The notes: generated by a model from the letters alone, not told the origin. Shown: positions 1-8,463, numbered from the stretch's first letter. The stretch: 64,000 nucleotides of DNA from Mycobacteroides chelonae (GCF_016767715.1 NZ_CP050145.1:3100001-3164000), one strand, 5' to 3'. A program made the numbers and translations.

Positions 1-1140
1 GCCGACATCGAGCCCGGCGAGGATCTGGACCCCGACCTCGCCGACGACGTGGACATCGAGGCGGACCTCGCCGAGGTTGCCGCCGATCCCGAGCCCGAGG
101 CTGAGGCTGAGGCCGAAGGTGACGAGCCCTCCGAGAAGGACAAGGCCTCAGGCGATTTCGTCTGGGACGAGGAAGAATCCGAGGCGCTGCGCCAGGCCCG
201 TAAGGACGCCGAGCTCACCGCTTCTGCGGACTCGGTGCGCGCCTACCTCAAGCAGATCGGCAAGGTGGCCCTGCTCAACGCCGAAGAGGAAGTTGAGCTG
301 GCCAAGCGGATCGAGGCAGGCCTTTACGCCACCCAGATCGTCACCGAGCTGACCGAAAAGGGCGAGAAGCTTCCGGCCGCACAGCGCCGTGACATGTCCT
401 GGATCTGCCGTGACGGCGATCGCGCCAAGAACCATCTGCTGGAGGCCAACCTGCGCCTGGTGGTTTCGCTGGCCAAGCGCTACACCGGTCGCGGCATGGC
501 GTTCCTGGACCTCATCCAGGAAGGCAACCTGGGTCTGATCCGCGCGGTCGAGAAGTTCGACTACACAAAGGGTTACAAGTTCTCGACGTACGCGACCTGG
601 TGGATCCGTCAGGCCATCACCCGCGCGATGGCCGACCAGGCCCGCACCATCCGTATCCCGGTGCACATGGTCGAGGTCATCAACAAGCTCGGCCGCATTC
701 AGCGTGAGCTGCTCCAGGACCTGGGCCGCGAGCCCACACCCGAAGAGCTGGCCAAGGAAATGGACATCACGCCCGAGAAGGTGCTGGAGATCCAGCAGTA
801 CGCGCGTGAGCCCATCTCGCTGGACCAGACCATCGGCGACGAGGGCGACTCGCAGCTCGGCGACTTCATCGAGGATTCCGAAGCCGTGGTCGCGGTGGAC
901 GCGGTGTCCTTCACCCTGCTGCAGGATCAGCTGCAGTCGGTGCTGGAGACGCTTTCCGAACGTGAGGCCGGCGTGGTGCGTCTGCGGTTCGGTCTGACCG
1001 ACGGCCAGCCGCGCACGCTCGACGAGATCGGCCAGGTGTACGGGGTGACCCGTGAGCGCATCCGGCAGATCGAGTCCAAGACCATGTCGAAGCTGCGCCA
1101 CCCGAGCCGTTCACAGGTGCTGCGCGACTACCTGGACTAA
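1..1140 (+). CDS. sigA: Primary sigma factor SigA (3' part, runs in from the left edge)
   Basis: This is the housekeeping sigma-70 factor, which directs RNA polymerase to vegetative promoters. The reading frame is open from base 1, so the start lies upstream; 379 codons are visible, and full mycobacterial SigA proteins are over 450 residues. The visible part opens with an acidic Glu/Ala/Asp-rich stretch typical of the actinobacterial N-terminal extension. Region 1.2 follows near residue 75 ([10 protein letters not shown]), then regions 2.1-2.4 from about 145 ([19 protein letters not shown], then [14 protein letters not shown]). Region 3 comes next, and the region 4.2 helix-turn-helix ([19 protein letters not shown]) sits near the C terminus. 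The close paralogue sigB lies 12 kb downstream; the longer acidic N terminus separates the two. No clear terminator hairpin was seen after the stop. Confidence 0.97.
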   Translation, partial: ADIEPGEDLDPDLADDVDIEADLAEVAADPEPEAEAEAEGDEPSEKDKASGDFVWDEEESEALRQARKDAELTASADSVRAYLKQIGKVALLNAEEEVELAKRIEAGLYATQIVTELTEKGEKLPAAQRRDMSWICRDGDRAKNHLLEANLRLVVSLAKRYTGRGMAFLDLIQEGNLGLIRAVEKFDYTKGYKFSTYATWWIRQAITRAMADQARTIRIPVHMVEVINKLGRIQRELLQDLGREPTPEELAKEMDITPEKVLEIQQYAREPISLDQTIGDEGDSQLGDFIEDSEAVVAVDAVSFTLLQDQLQSVLETLSEREAGVVRLRFGLTDGQPRTLDEIGQVYGVTRERIRQIESKTMSKLRHPSRSQVLRDYLD

Positions 1141-1299
1141 GCCTTTTCCGCTCCGCACGGGGACGGGATCTGCGGGTCTCACAGTGGGCTGGCAGGACAG
1201 TCACAGGTTTCGATCACGGTAAGAACAACCGGCGAATTCGGAACCTGCCACCTCATCTACCGATTCAGCACCAACCCGCCGCGTGGCAACTACGCGCCG

Positions 1300-1877
1300 A
1301 CAACGCCGTTCTCGGCGAGGTTCCTGGCCCCGCTGGGCCTGTTCGGCGGATTTATCGACGCCTCCGGTGGCGGCGGCTGGGGCCCATCACCACAAGCACC
1401 TTGCTCACTAGCGGAAAGGCCGCACCTCGCACGGTGATCGGCTCGGTCAGCGCATCGGAATTCATCGTTGCCGTCTCGGCGAGCATCGGCTTCCTGTTCG
1501 GCCTCGGCTCTGAATTCTTCAACAACCTGATCGTGATCGCCGGGCTGGCCCTGGGCGGTGTGATCGCCGCGCCCATCGCGGCCTGGCTCGTCTCGCGCGT
1601 CAACTCGGTGGTGCTCGGCACCGCGGTCGGCGGCATCCTGGTGCTCACCAACGCCCGCACCCTACTGCGGTACTTCGATACTCCCGACTCGGTACGTACG
1701 CCCATCTACCTGGCGATCGTCATCGCCTGGGTGGCACTGGTCGCGTACACATGACGCAAGGCCACACTGACCCCCGCCGAAGCCTCGGGAGATCTCAGCG
1801 AGATCGCAGCGAGCGCCGAACCCCAAGGGGCGCTGGCAGACACGCCCGGCGAGGACATCGCTCCCGCACCCAAGTAG
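1300..1877 (+). pseudogene. Decayed TauE/SafE-type sulfite exporter remnant
   Basis: The second half of a TSUP (TauE/SafE) membrane transporter is readable, but only across two frames. In frame 1, up to about 1384, the sequence gives the family-like stretch FLAPLGLFGGFIDASGGGGWGP. The match then continues in frame 3 from about 1386 (ITTSTLLTSGKAAPRTVIGS) through four hydrophobic segments to a TGA at 1752. One missing C in the GGGCCC run near 1384 explains the shift. After the TGA the same frame stays open with plausible protein sequence to TAG at 1875. The first half of the transporter is absent. This fills most of the 871-base gap between sigA and the next gene; I see nothing else convincing there except a 26-codon ORF at 1935-2015. 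A sequencing error could explain the shift but not the missing half and the stop. Confidence 0.75.
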
Positions 1878-2011
1878 CACAGCCGACAACCAGGCCTGCA
1901 CAGATCGAAGCGCGAATGGAGTAGCCCGCTACGCATGTCGAGCGGCCCCGCTCAGCCACAGCATGGTGCCACCCCGGTGATAGTCATCGGGCTGGAATCG
2001 AAGGACACACC

Positions 2012-2950
2012 ATGACCGCAACACTCGAGAAGGAAGTGACCGCGCCGGCCCCCCTGGACGGCGAGGTCGCCGACCGGCGCAGCAAATTTCGCAAGCTGAC
2101 CGCCGAGACAGCCAAGGACCCCTATGCAGAACGGGCGTTCCTAGCATCGAAGCTGGCTGTGCTGCAATCACATCCGGAGCTTTCGGCGGCCACCCGCCGC
2201 GAGGCCGAGGAAACACTGGCCGAGGCTGCCGGGGTGGCGGACATCGCCGAACTGGCCGCGGGGATAACCCCGCCCCCGGGCGGTGTCGGCTACGGCATGT
2301 TCTACACGAACAGCTTTCGCACCCGCTTCGCCCGCGGTACCTCGTTCTACTACGAGATCGTCTGCCCACACCAGCCCGGCGGAAACGTGGCCGACTACCT
2401 GTATCTGACCGCCACCAACCGGGCACAAAAGGGTGTCGAGGCGTTCGTCTCCTATCACGCGCAGGACATCGCCCGCTTCAAGGTGTTCGACTGGGCACGC
2501 TCGGATCACTGGCAGACCGACATTCCGTTCGCGAACCTGACGGCATACCTGCGCAGCACCTCCTCGCACGGCTGGGGTCTACAGACCCTGCTCGTCTGGA
2601 ATCAATCGTTCGAAATCGCACCGAACCGGTGGCGCAACGAGGTGCTGCTGCACAACCGTGCGGCAAACCGCTGGGATCTGGTGTACCGCTTCGATTATCA
2701 ATCCACGACCGCCGAACAGACCTCCGGATGGGTGGGCAGCTGGGGACCGATCGTCGAGACGTTCCAGAACAGCTACACCAACACCCGCTGGCTCGGATTC
2801 CTCAACACGATGCTGGTGGGCCGCGATGCGGCCGGAACCTGGGGCCAATGGGCGCTGCTGCGCGCGGCCGACTCGACGATTCGCAATGACGGACATGGAT
2901 TCTCGCCACTATTCCTGGACCCGAATTACTCTTTCGTGGTCAAGAGTTGA
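2012..2950 (+). CDS. Uncharacterised 312-residue protein: helical N-terminal domain plus Trp-rich beta domain
   Basis: I do not recognise the family. Residues 20-75 form a charged helical segment (DRRSKFRKL, then ERAF, then PELSAATRREAEETLAEA). From about residue 90 the protein is rich in aromatic residues, with about a dozen Trp and many Asn, Gly and Ser, and looks like a compact beta-sandwich or lectin-like domain. No signal peptide or membrane helix is seen, so it is probably cytosolic or leaves by another route. The ATG at 2012 has GAAGGA about 7 bases upstream. The 69-residue protein encoded immediately downstream repeats the N-terminal helical segment, so the two are probably co-transcribed and may interact. 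Function unknown. Confidence 0.8.
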   Translation: MTATLEKEVTAPAPLDGEVADRRSKFRKLTAETAKDPYAERAFLASKLAVLQSHPELSAATRREAEETLAEAAGVADIAELAAGITPPPGGVGYGMFYTNSFRTRFARGTSFYYEIVCPHQPGGNVADYLYLTATNRAQKGVEAFVSYHAQDIARFKVFDWARSDHWQTDIPFANLTAYLRSTSSHGWGLQTLLVWNQSFEIAPNRWRNEVLLHNRAANRWDLVYRFDYQSTTAEQTSGWVGSWGPIVETFQNSYTNTRWLGFLNTMLVGRDAAGTWGQWALLRAADSTIRNDGHGFSPLFLDPNYSFVVKS

Positions 2951-2970
2951 TCGAGCAGGAGCAGCCGATC

Positions 2971-3180
2971 ATGAGTGATAACGGATCGCCTCCCCCTCCC
3001 GGTACCGGCCCCATCGCCGACCGTCGGCAGGAGTTCGAAGAACTCAGTCGCCGGCACCGGGAGAGGGCGGATGAGCGCGCGTTCATCGAGCACAAGATCG
3101 AGATCGTCACGAGCGATCCCGATCTCAGCGCCGAGGAAAAGGCTGCCGCGATCGCGGAGCTGCGGCGCGCGCTGGAATGA
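2971..3180 (+). CDS. Small 69-residue charged helical protein, paralogous to the neighbour's N-terminal domain
   Basis: This short protein has a Pro-rich start (GSPPPPGTGP), then a single charged helical region. Its pattern DRRQEF - ERAFIEHKIE - PDLSAEEKAAAIAELRRAL matches residues 20-75 of the 312-residue protein just upstream (DRRSKF - ERAFLASKLA - PELSAATRREAEETL). The two genes therefore share a domain by partial duplication. I chose ATG 2971 because AGGAG lies at 2957-2961, 9 bases away; a TTG at 2947 overlapping the upstream stop is also in frame. The gene is followed by an 11-bp hairpin terminator. It could be a stand-alone regulator or partner of the larger protein; function unknown. 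Confidence 0.75.
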   Translation: MSDNGSPPPPGTGPIADRRQEFEELSRRHRERADERAFIEHKIEIVTSDPDLSAEEKAAAIAELRRALE

Positions 3181-3201
3181 CGGTCGCGACACCCCACGGC
3201 G

Positions 3202-3238
3202 CGGACCCACCGGCGGCGACAACCTGTCGGTGGGTCCG
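3202..3238 (+). terminator. Hairpin terminator after the 69-residue gene
   Basis: A perfect 11-bp stem (CGGACCCACCG at 3202-3212 pairing with 3228-3238) with a 15-base loop lies 21 bases after the stop codon and just before the start of ogt. There is no U-tract, as is common for actinobacterial terminators. It probably ends the two-gene transcript and isolates ogt. Confidence 0.6.
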
Positions 3239-3253
3239 GCCATACTGGGCAGC

Positions 3254-3787
3254 GTGAGCACTGTCGGCCATTGCTTCTTCGACACCGCCATTGGCGCCTG
3301 CGCCATCGCGTGGAGCGACAACGGCATCGTCGCGTTACAGCTGCCCGAGCACGACGATGCGGCCACCCTGGCCAGGATCCGGCGTCCACCGGGAAGTGAA
3401 CTGGCGCCGCCGCCCTTCGTGGCCGAAGCGATCGACGGCCTGAAGCGTGTCCTTGCCGGTGAGGACGACGATCTGCAATGGGTTCAACTGGACCTTGACG
3501 GCATCACCGATTTCGATCGCGAGGTCTACGCGGTGACAAGGGCCATCGGCCCCGGCTCGACCCGCAGCTACGGTGAGGTGGCAGCAGCCGTCGGTGCACC
3601 GGGCGCAGCGCAAGCCGTCGGACAGTCATTGGGCCGCAATCCGATTCCGCTACTTGTCCCCTGCCATCGCGTGCTGGCCGCCGATCACAGCCTGCATGGC
3701 TTCTCCGCGTACGGCGGCGTGGTGACCAAACGGGAACTACTCAAGCTCGAACACACCCCAGGGTTCGACGACCCCACACTGTTCTGA
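3254..3787 (+). CDS. ogt: Methylated-DNA--protein-cysteine methyltransferase
   Basis: The suicidal DNA-repair enzyme Ogt removes methyl groups from O6-methylguanine by transferring them to its own cysteine. The active-site motif PCHRV is present with Cys137, preceded by the DNA-binding helix region (TRSYGEVAAAVGAPGAAQAVGQSLGRNP in outline) and followed by the GG-V-KR-LL-LE pattern typical of the family. At 177 residues it has normal length. I chose GTG 3254: the conserved N-terminal domain begins there (CFFDTAIGACAIAW), and a -10-like CATACT sits 7 bases upstream, suggesting a leaderless transcript. The frame is open further upstream but runs through the hairpin terminator and looks non-coding. 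Confidence 0.93.
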   Translation: MSTVGHCFFDTAIGACAIAWSDNGIVALQLPEHDDAATLARIRRPPGSELAPPPFVAEAIDGLKRVLAGEDDDLQWVQLDLDGITDFDREVYAVTRAIGPGSTRSYGEVAAAVGAPGAAQAVGQSLGRNPIPLLVPCHRVLAADHSLHGFSAYGGVVTKRELLKLEHTPGFDDPTLF

Positions 3788-3854
3788 CGCGCGCGCAGCG
3801 CCACGGGTCTACGCTCTAGCGCATCAAGCTCCAGCTGACGCATCGGGAGAACCC

Positions 3855-4337
3855 ATGACCAGTTTGTATATCGCTGCCCTTCTCATCGGAATCGTTGCGG
3901 GCCTGCGCGCGATGACTCCTCTCGCCGTGCTGAGCTGGGCCGCCTTTGCCAAATGCCTTCTACTAGAGGGCACCTGGGCTTCTTTTCTGGCAAGCCTGAT
4001 CGTCGCCATCGTCGCCACTGTCTTGGCCGTCGGTGAGATCGTCAACGACAAGCTGCCCAAGACCCCAAGCCGCAAGGCGCCGCCCGCGTTCGCGGCCAGA
4101 GTGGTGCTCGGCGCCTTTTACGGGGCGGTGTTCGGCACGCTGGCGGGCGGAACCTCCCCCGGGCTCATCATCGGACTTCTACTCGGAGCGCTCGGCGCGG
4201 TGATCGGCACGCTAGGCGGGGCGTGGGCACGCGGTCAGCTGGCCGCGGTCTTCGGTAAGGATCTACCGGCCGCGCTGACCGAGGACGCGGTCACCGTTGT
4301 CGCGGCAGTAGCCATCACCGTCGCGCTCGCCGGATGA
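3855..4337 (+). CDS. DUF4126-type integral membrane protein
   Basis: A 160-residue, very hydrophobic protein with about five predicted membrane segments: near residues 3-20, 42-62, 82-100, 103-125 and 145-160. The N terminus with GLRAMTPLAVLSW, and the Gly/Ala-rich repeats GTLAGG and GALGAVIGTLGG, fit the DUF4126 family, whose biochemical role is unknown. GGGAGAA lies just before the ATG at 3855. The stop overlaps the start of the following flavoprotein by four bases (ATGA, 4334-4337), so the two are translationally coupled. This coupling suggests that the membrane protein and the oxidoreductase act in one process. Confidence 0.8.
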   Translation: MTSLYIAALLIGIVAGLRAMTPLAVLSWAAFAKCLLLEGTWASFLASLIVAIVATVLAVGEIVNDKLPKTPSRKAPPAFAARVVLGAFYGAVFGTLAGGTSPGLIIGLLLGALGAVIGTLGGAWARGQLAAVFGKDLPAALTEDAVTVVAAVAITVALAG

Positions 4338-5710
4338 GCGCACATTTTGACGCCGTCGTCGTCGGCGCCGGTCAAGCTGGCCCCTCTCTGGCCGCGCGCC
4401 TACGCAACGCGGGGATGACGGTGGCGATCGTGGAACGACATCTCTTCGGTGGCACCTGTGTGAACACCGGCTGTCGCCCCACCAAGGCGCTGGTCGCCAG
4501 CGCGCATGCCGCCCACATGGCGCGAGACGCGGCGCGCTGGGGAGTGATCCTGGACGGCTCGGTGAGCATGGACATGGCCCGGGTGCGGGAACGCAAGGAT
4601 TCGGTGATCTTGCCCTCGCGCAACGGCGGCGAGAAGTGGCTCAAGGACCTTGGCTGCGTCATCTATCACGAGCACGCGCACTTCATCTCCCCCACCGAAC
4701 TCGCCGTCGGGGACGAGATCATCACCGCCGACAAAGTCTTCCTGAACGTCGGGGGCCGTGCGGTGGTTCCGGACTGGCCGGGTGTCGACGATGTTCCGCT
4801 GTTCACCAACAGCTCGCTCATCGAATACGACGGTATACCAGAACATCTCGTCGTCATCGGGGGCAGCTACGTCGGACTGGAGTTCGCGCAGATCTACCGC
4901 AGGTTCGGCAGTCAGGTCACCGTCGTACACCGGGGCCCGCGCCTCGTGGAACGCGAGGACCCCGACGCCTCCGCGATCATCCAGGAAGTCCTGGAACGTG
5001 AGGGAATCTCCTTCCGCCTCAACGCCTCTTGTATCAGCCTTTCCCATCAAGACGACGGGGTCGGCGTCGGCGTCGACTGCACCCAGGGTGCGCCCGAAGT
5101 GATCGGGTCCCATGTGCTGGTCGCCGTGGGGCGTCGGCCCAACACCGATGACCTCGGCCTGGAGAACGCCGGGGTCGCCACGGACGACCGCGGGTACATC
5201 ACGGTCGATGACCAGCTGCGCACCAATGTGCCGGGTATCTGGGCGTTGGGCGACTGCAACGGCCGCGGGGCGTTCACACACACCTCCTACAACGACTTCG
5301 AGATCGTCGCCGCGAACCTGCTCGACGATGATCCACGCCGAGTCACCGATCGGCTGCCCTGCTATGCCCTGTACACCGATCCGCCGCTGGGCCGAGTCGG
5401 TATGACCGAAACGCAGGCGCGCGCCTCCGGACGCACCGTGCTTGAGGGCCGCAAGCCGATGAGTCAAGTGGGTCGCGCCATCGAGAAGGGCGAAATCGAC
5501 GGCTATATGCAGGTTTTGGTGGACGCCGATACCGACCTCATCCTCGGTGCGACCATCTTGGGCGTGGGCGGCGACGAGGTGGTGCACTGTCTGCTCGACA
5601 CCATGCAGTACGGCGTTCCCGCGCGAGCACTTCAGCGCACCGTGCACATCCATCCCACCGTCGCGGAGTTTCTGCCCACGATCCTGGGTGATCTGCAACC
5701 GCTCGCTTGA
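4334..5710 (+). CDS. Mercuric-reductase-like FAD/NAD(P)-dependent disulfide oxidoreductase
   Basis: A class I pyridine nucleotide-disulfide oxidoreductase of 458 residues. It carries the N-terminal FAD-binding GAGQAG (11-16), the redox pair Cys42-Cys47 in GGTCVNTGCRPTK, a second nucleotide-binding fold around residue 176 (VVIGGSYVGLEF), the FAD site ALGDCNGRG, and a C-terminal dimerisation domain with HIHPTVAEF. This His-Pro motif and the disulfide pair are intact, so an active oxidoreductase is likely. The N-terminal metal-binding domain and the C-terminal Cys-Cys pair of true MerA are absent, so mercury is probably not the substrate. It is coupled to the upstream DUF4126 gene by an ATGA overlap. 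Substrate unknown. Confidence 0.88.
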   Translation: MSAHFDAVVVGAGQAGPSLAARLRNAGMTVAIVERHLFGGTCVNTGCRPTKALVASAHAAHMARDAARWGVILDGSVSMDMARVRERKDSVILPSRNGGEKWLKDLGCVIYHEHAHFISPTELAVGDEIITADKVFLNVGGRAVVPDWPGVDDVPLFTNSSLIEYDGIPEHLVVIGGSYVGLEFAQIYRRFGSQVTVVHRGPRLVEREDPDASAIIQEVLEREGISFRLNASCISLSHQDDGVGVGVDCTQGAPEVIGSHVLVAVGRRPNTDDLGLENAGVATDDRGYITVDDQLRTNVPGIWALGDCNGRGAFTHTSYNDFEIVAANLLDDDPRRVTDRLPCYALYTDPPLGRVGMTETQARASGRTVLEGRKPMSQVGRAIEKGEIDGYMQVLVDADTDLILGATILGVGGDEVVHCLLDTMQYGVPARALQRTVHIHPTVAEFLPTILGDLQPLA

Positions 5711-5731
5711 TCTCAAGGGCGCTTGAGACCC

Positions 5732-5737
5732 TAGCCT
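5732..5737 (+). promoter_or_regulatory. -10 element (TAGCCT), leaderless promoter of the VOC gene
   Basis: TAGCCT fits the mycobacterial TANNNT consensus and ends 6 bases before ATG 5744, so transcription would begin at or next to the start codon. There is no Shine-Dalgarno sequence in the gap. Confidence 0.6.
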
Positions 5738-5743
5738 CGTGTC

Positions 5744-6415
5744 ATGAAGATCCACGATGTGCAGATCACCGCCACCGACGTGTCCGCCGCCGCCCGTTTC
5801 TACTCCGAAACCCTGGGATTGCCGGTACAAGTGGATGACGATCGGGCCACGGTCCACATCGGGGACAGCACGCTGACGATGGTTCCCGGTCCCGCGTATC
5901 ACGGCGCGCATCACATCGCGTTCACGATTCCCGCCGGGAGCCTCGCAGCCGCCAAGGAATGGCTTTCAGTCCGGGTAACCCTGCAGACCGACGGTCAATG
6001 GCACGACGAATTCGACTGCGCACCCAACTGGCAGGCCCGCAGCATCTACTTCACCGGACCCGATGACGCGGTACTCGAGCTCATCGAGCGCAACATTCTG
6101 GATAACCGCATCGACCATCCCTTCGACGTCAACGACATTCGTCATCTCAGCGAGGTCGGCTTCGGCGTATCCGATGTGCTGGAGACCCAGCGGCTCATCC
6201 GTGACAAGCTGGGTCTGCTGCCCTTCGGAGAACCAACCCCCGGTTTTGGTCCGGTCGGCGATCACGACGGCCTGTTCATCCTGGTTCCCTCGGATATCAC
6301 CTGGCGCCCCGAATACCGGATGCCTCCAGCCGCCGCGCCAACCATCGTCACCGCCGATGTCCCCACCGCGCTGGACATCGGCGAGCACTACGCGATTCAG
6401 CCGCTAGGAGCGTGA
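5744..6415 (+). CDS. VOC (glyoxalase/dioxygenase fold) family protein
   Basis: A 223-residue protein with two vicinal-oxygen-chelate modules. The first starts at residue 1 with the typical IHDVQITATDVSAAARFYSETLGLPV. The second starts near residue 130 with IRHLSEVGFGVSDVLETQRLIRDKLGL. Candidate metal ligands are His4, His49 (HHIAFTI) and Glu112 (AVLELIE). The family includes dioxygenases, glyoxalases and resistance proteins, and the substrate cannot be read from sequence. The 3' end overlaps the convergent LLM oxidoreductase gene by 12 bases. The start is supported by a -10 element 6 bases upstream. Confidence 0.85.
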   Translation: MKIHDVQITATDVSAAARFYSETLGLPVQVDDDRATVHIGDSTLTMVPGPAYHGAHHIAFTIPAGSLAAAKEWLSVRVTLQTDGQWHDEFDCAPNWQARSIYFTGPDDAVLELIERNILDNRIDHPFDVNDIRHLSEVGFGVSDVLETQRLIRDKLGLLPFGEPTPGFGPVGDHDGLFILVPSDITWRPEYRMPPAAAPTIVTADVPTALDIGEHYAIQPLGA

Positions 6416-7231
6416 GTCCCGCCAGGCCAGCGGTGCATCGAGCACCGAGAGGTCATAGTCGGGGTCCGGGTTGATCCCGAGAGTGAACAACGTGGCCCCC
6501 GCGTCGGCATACGCATCCGCTTCCGCAGTGGTCAGGCCCTCCGGACCGAGTCCCCAACTGGTGGAACGTTCGATCTCGTTGTGGTCCCTGCCGATTCGTT
6601 CCGCTTCGGCGATCAAGATGTCGTTCTTACGCCGATAGGTGTCAATATCGGCGAACGCATGCCAAATGTGCGCGTGGCGCGCCACCAACGGAATGGTGCG
6701 CTTCTCTCCCCCGCCGCCGATCAGGATGGGGATGGGCCGCACCGGTGGCGGCAACAGCTGGCCCAACCGGTTTTCGATCCGAACTAGGCTTTCCTCGAAC
6801 AGATCGAAGCGTGAACCTGTCGTGCCGAACTCGTATCCATAGGTGGTGTAGTCCTTTTCGTACCAACCGGCACCGACGCCAAGAATCACCCGGCCGTCGC
6901 TGATGTGATCGACGGTCCGTGCCATATCGGCCAGCAAATCGGGATTGCGATAACCCACACCGGTCACCAGGAGCCCGATCTCAACCCGGGAGGTGATCTC
7001 GGCCCATGATCCGAGGGCCGTCCAGCCCTCGAAGTTGTTAACGTCGGGCTGTATCTCATCGAGCACCACCCCATCGGAGCCGATGGTTCCGGCTGGCCAA
7101 TGGAAGTGGTCGTAGCCGAAGATGACGTCGACTCCCTTGTCCTCCGCGCGGAGCACGGCGTCGCGCCACTGCTTGTAGTTCTGCGCCTTTGCGGGCCGCA
7201 GCTGAATTCCGATGCGTATGCGTCCGGTCAC
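6404..7231 (-). CDS. LLM class (luciferase-like) F420-dependent oxidoreductase
   Basis: A TIM-barrel flavin/F420 oxidoreductase of about 275 residues. The hallmarks are RIRIGIQLRP at the N terminus, the conserved GYDHFHWP, LLVTGVGYRNPDLLADMARTVDHISDGRVILGVGAGW in the middle (the LLM signature), and PILIGGGGEK. Mycobacteria carry many F420-dependent members of this family; the substrate here is unknown. I chose GTG 7231 because the conserved beta-strand starts immediately after it; a TTG at 7243 is an in-frame alternative. It is divergent from the Rid gene (57 bases between starts) and convergent, overlapping by 12 bases, with the VOC gene. Confidence 0.87.
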   Translation of the reverse strand: MTGRIRIGIQLRPAKAQNYKQWRDAVLRAEDKGVDVIFGYDHFHWPAGTIGSDGVVLDEIQPDVNNFEGWTALGSWAEITSRVEIGLLVTGVGYRNPDLLADMARTVDHISDGRVILGVGAGWYEKDYTTYGYEFGTTGSRFDLFEESLVRIENRLGQLLPPPVRPIPILIGGGGEKRTIPLVARHAHIWHAFADIDTYRRKNDILIAEAERIGRDHNEIERSTSWGLGPEGLTTAEADAYADAGATLFTLGINPDPDYDLSVLDAPLAWRDSRS

Positions 7232-7275
7232 ATCGCAGTGCAATTAATCGATCGCCGCCGGTATTCCCCGCCGCT

Positions 7276-7281
7276 TACGCT
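7276..7281 (+). promoter_or_regulatory. -10 element (TACGCT), leaderless promoter of the Rid gene
   Basis: TACGCT, 6 bases before ATG 7288, matches TANNNT. No ribosome-binding site is present between it and the start codon. Confidence 0.6.
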
Positions 7282-7287
7282 GCCGCC

Positions 7288-7689
7288 ATGGAACGCGTGA
7301 ACATTTCGTCGGGCGGCGAATGGGAAGCAGCGGTCGGCTACTCGCGCGTGGTGCGGGTTGGCCCGCACGTCGCCGTCTCCGGCACCACGACGGCGCGTGA
7401 GGGCCAAACGCCTGTCGGCGGTGACGACATCGCCGAACAGACCCGCGAGGCGCTGCGCCGAATCGAGTCGGCACTTAGCCAAGCGGGCGCCACCCTGGGC
7501 GATGTCATACGCACCCGCATCTTCGTCACCGATATCGGGCGGTGGCGTGAGGTCGGTTTGGCCCACGGCGAGTTTTTCGGGGATATCCGCCCGGCAGCCA
7601 CCATGGTCGAGGTGTCGGCGCTCATCGATCCGGCGCTGCTGGTCGAGATCGAGGCCGATGCCATCACATTAAATTGGTCAGACCACTAG
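7288..7689 (+). CDS. RidA/YjgF (Rid) family protein
   Basis: A 133-residue chorismate-mutase-like trimeric Rid protein. Members such as RidA hydrolyse reactive enamines or imines released by pyridoxal-phosphate enzymes. The segment DVIRTRIFVTDIGRWREVG contains the conserved Arg of active RidA, followed by RPAATMVEVSALIDPALLVEIEADAI, the second family signature. The N terminus has an actinobacterial SSGGEWEAAVGYSRVVRVG rather than the usual YSQA motif, so this may be a Rid subgroup other than RidA itself. The start is fixed by the adjacent -10 element; the open frame further upstream is not coding. The FadR-type regulator follows 33 bases downstream. Confidence 0.88.
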   Translation: MERVNISSGGEWEAAVGYSRVVRVGPHVAVSGTTTAREGQTPVGGDDIAEQTREALRRIESALSQAGATLGDVIRTRIFVTDIGRWREVGLAHGEFFGDIRPAATMVEVSALIDPALLVEIEADAITLNWSDH

Positions 7690-7710
7690 ACCTCTTACCA
7701 ATCGCGGTGC

Positions 7711-7716
7711 TACCGT
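7711..7716 (+). promoter_or_regulatory. -10 element (TACCGT), leaderless promoter of the FadR-type regulator
   Basis: TACCGT stands 6 bases before ATG 7723 and fits TANNNT, predicting a leaderless transcript for the regulator/hydroxylase pair. Confidence 0.6.
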
Positions 7717-7722
7717 GACAGC

Positions 7723-8463
7723 ATGGCACTGCAGCCGATCGCCCGGCAGTCGATACCCGATGAGATATTCAGCCAGCTCGCGGCGCAGGTCCTCACCGGT
7801 GACCGCACCCCGGGTGACACGCTGCCCAGCGAGCGCGCCCTAGCCGAAGCCCTCGGGGTGTCTCGCACCGCGGTCCGCGAAGCGCTGGGCCGGTTGGAGC
7901 GCTCGGGCCTGATCCACATCCGCCAGGGCGGGTCCACGGTGATCCGGGATTACCGCAGCGACGCCGGATTCGACGTGCTGCCACTACTGCTCGCCTACGG
8001 CGGCGATGTGGATCGCCGCACACTGGCAAGCGTCATCGAGGCCCGGGCCATCATCGGCCCCCAGGTGGCGCGCCTGGCCGCTCAACGATCTCACCAGGAT
8101 CCCGGTGTCGCAGATCGGCTGCGCGCAATGACCGCCGACCTGGAAGCGGAAAACGATCCGCTACAACGCATGTGGCAAGCGCTCGGGTTCTGGGAGCTAG
8201 TCATCGACACCGCCGACTCGATTGCCTTCCGGCTGGTGTTCAACACCATGCGCGACTCGTATGTGCGGGCGCTGGACGTGCTCGTCAACGTGATGGCCGC
8301 CGAAGTCGGCGACATCGGCCACTACCGCGCGCTCGCCGATGCCATCGCCACGCAAGATGCAGACGCCGCGCAAGAGGCCGCCGTTGCCATGCTTGCATTG
8401 GGCACCAAGGCATTTGATGAACTCCTGGAGCAACTCATGGACGAATCGGAGAACCAGAAATGA
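7723..8463 (+). CDS. FadR-subfamily GntR transcriptional regulator (FCD domain)
   Basis: A 246-residue one-component regulator. The N-terminal winged helix-turn-helix (about residues 5-75) has the GntR hallmark PGDTLPSERALAEALGVSRTAVREALGRLERSGLI. The all-helical ligand-binding FCD domain follows, with probable metal ligands in EARAIIGP and HYRALADAI (conserved Asp/His pattern). Its stop overlaps the start of the hydroxylase gene by four bases (ATGA, 8460-8463), so the likely target is its own operon and the ligand a fatty acid, lipid or organic acid. The ligand is inference. Confidence 0.9.
   Translation: MALQPIARQSIPDEIFSQLAAQVLTGDRTPGDTLPSERALAEALGVSRTAVREALGRLERSGLIHIRQGGSTVIRDYRSDAGFDVLPLLLAYGGDVDRRTLASVIEARAIIGPQVARLAAQRSHQDPGVADRLRAMTADLEAENDPLQRMWQALGFWELVIDTADSIAFRLVFNTMRDSYVRALDVLVNVMAAEVGDIGHYRALADAIATQDADAAQEAAVAMLALGTKAFDELLEQLMDESENQK

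Noticed and set aside
148..1101. Long antisense open frame opposite sigA
   Set aside because: It mirrors conserved SigA codons, has no ribosome-binding site and no recognisable domain. High GC produces such frames.
4400..5914. 504-codon antisense frame opposite the flavoprotein gene
   Set aside because: The plus strand encodes an intact disulfide oxidoreductase; the antisense product is rich in His, Asp and Gly without domain structure.
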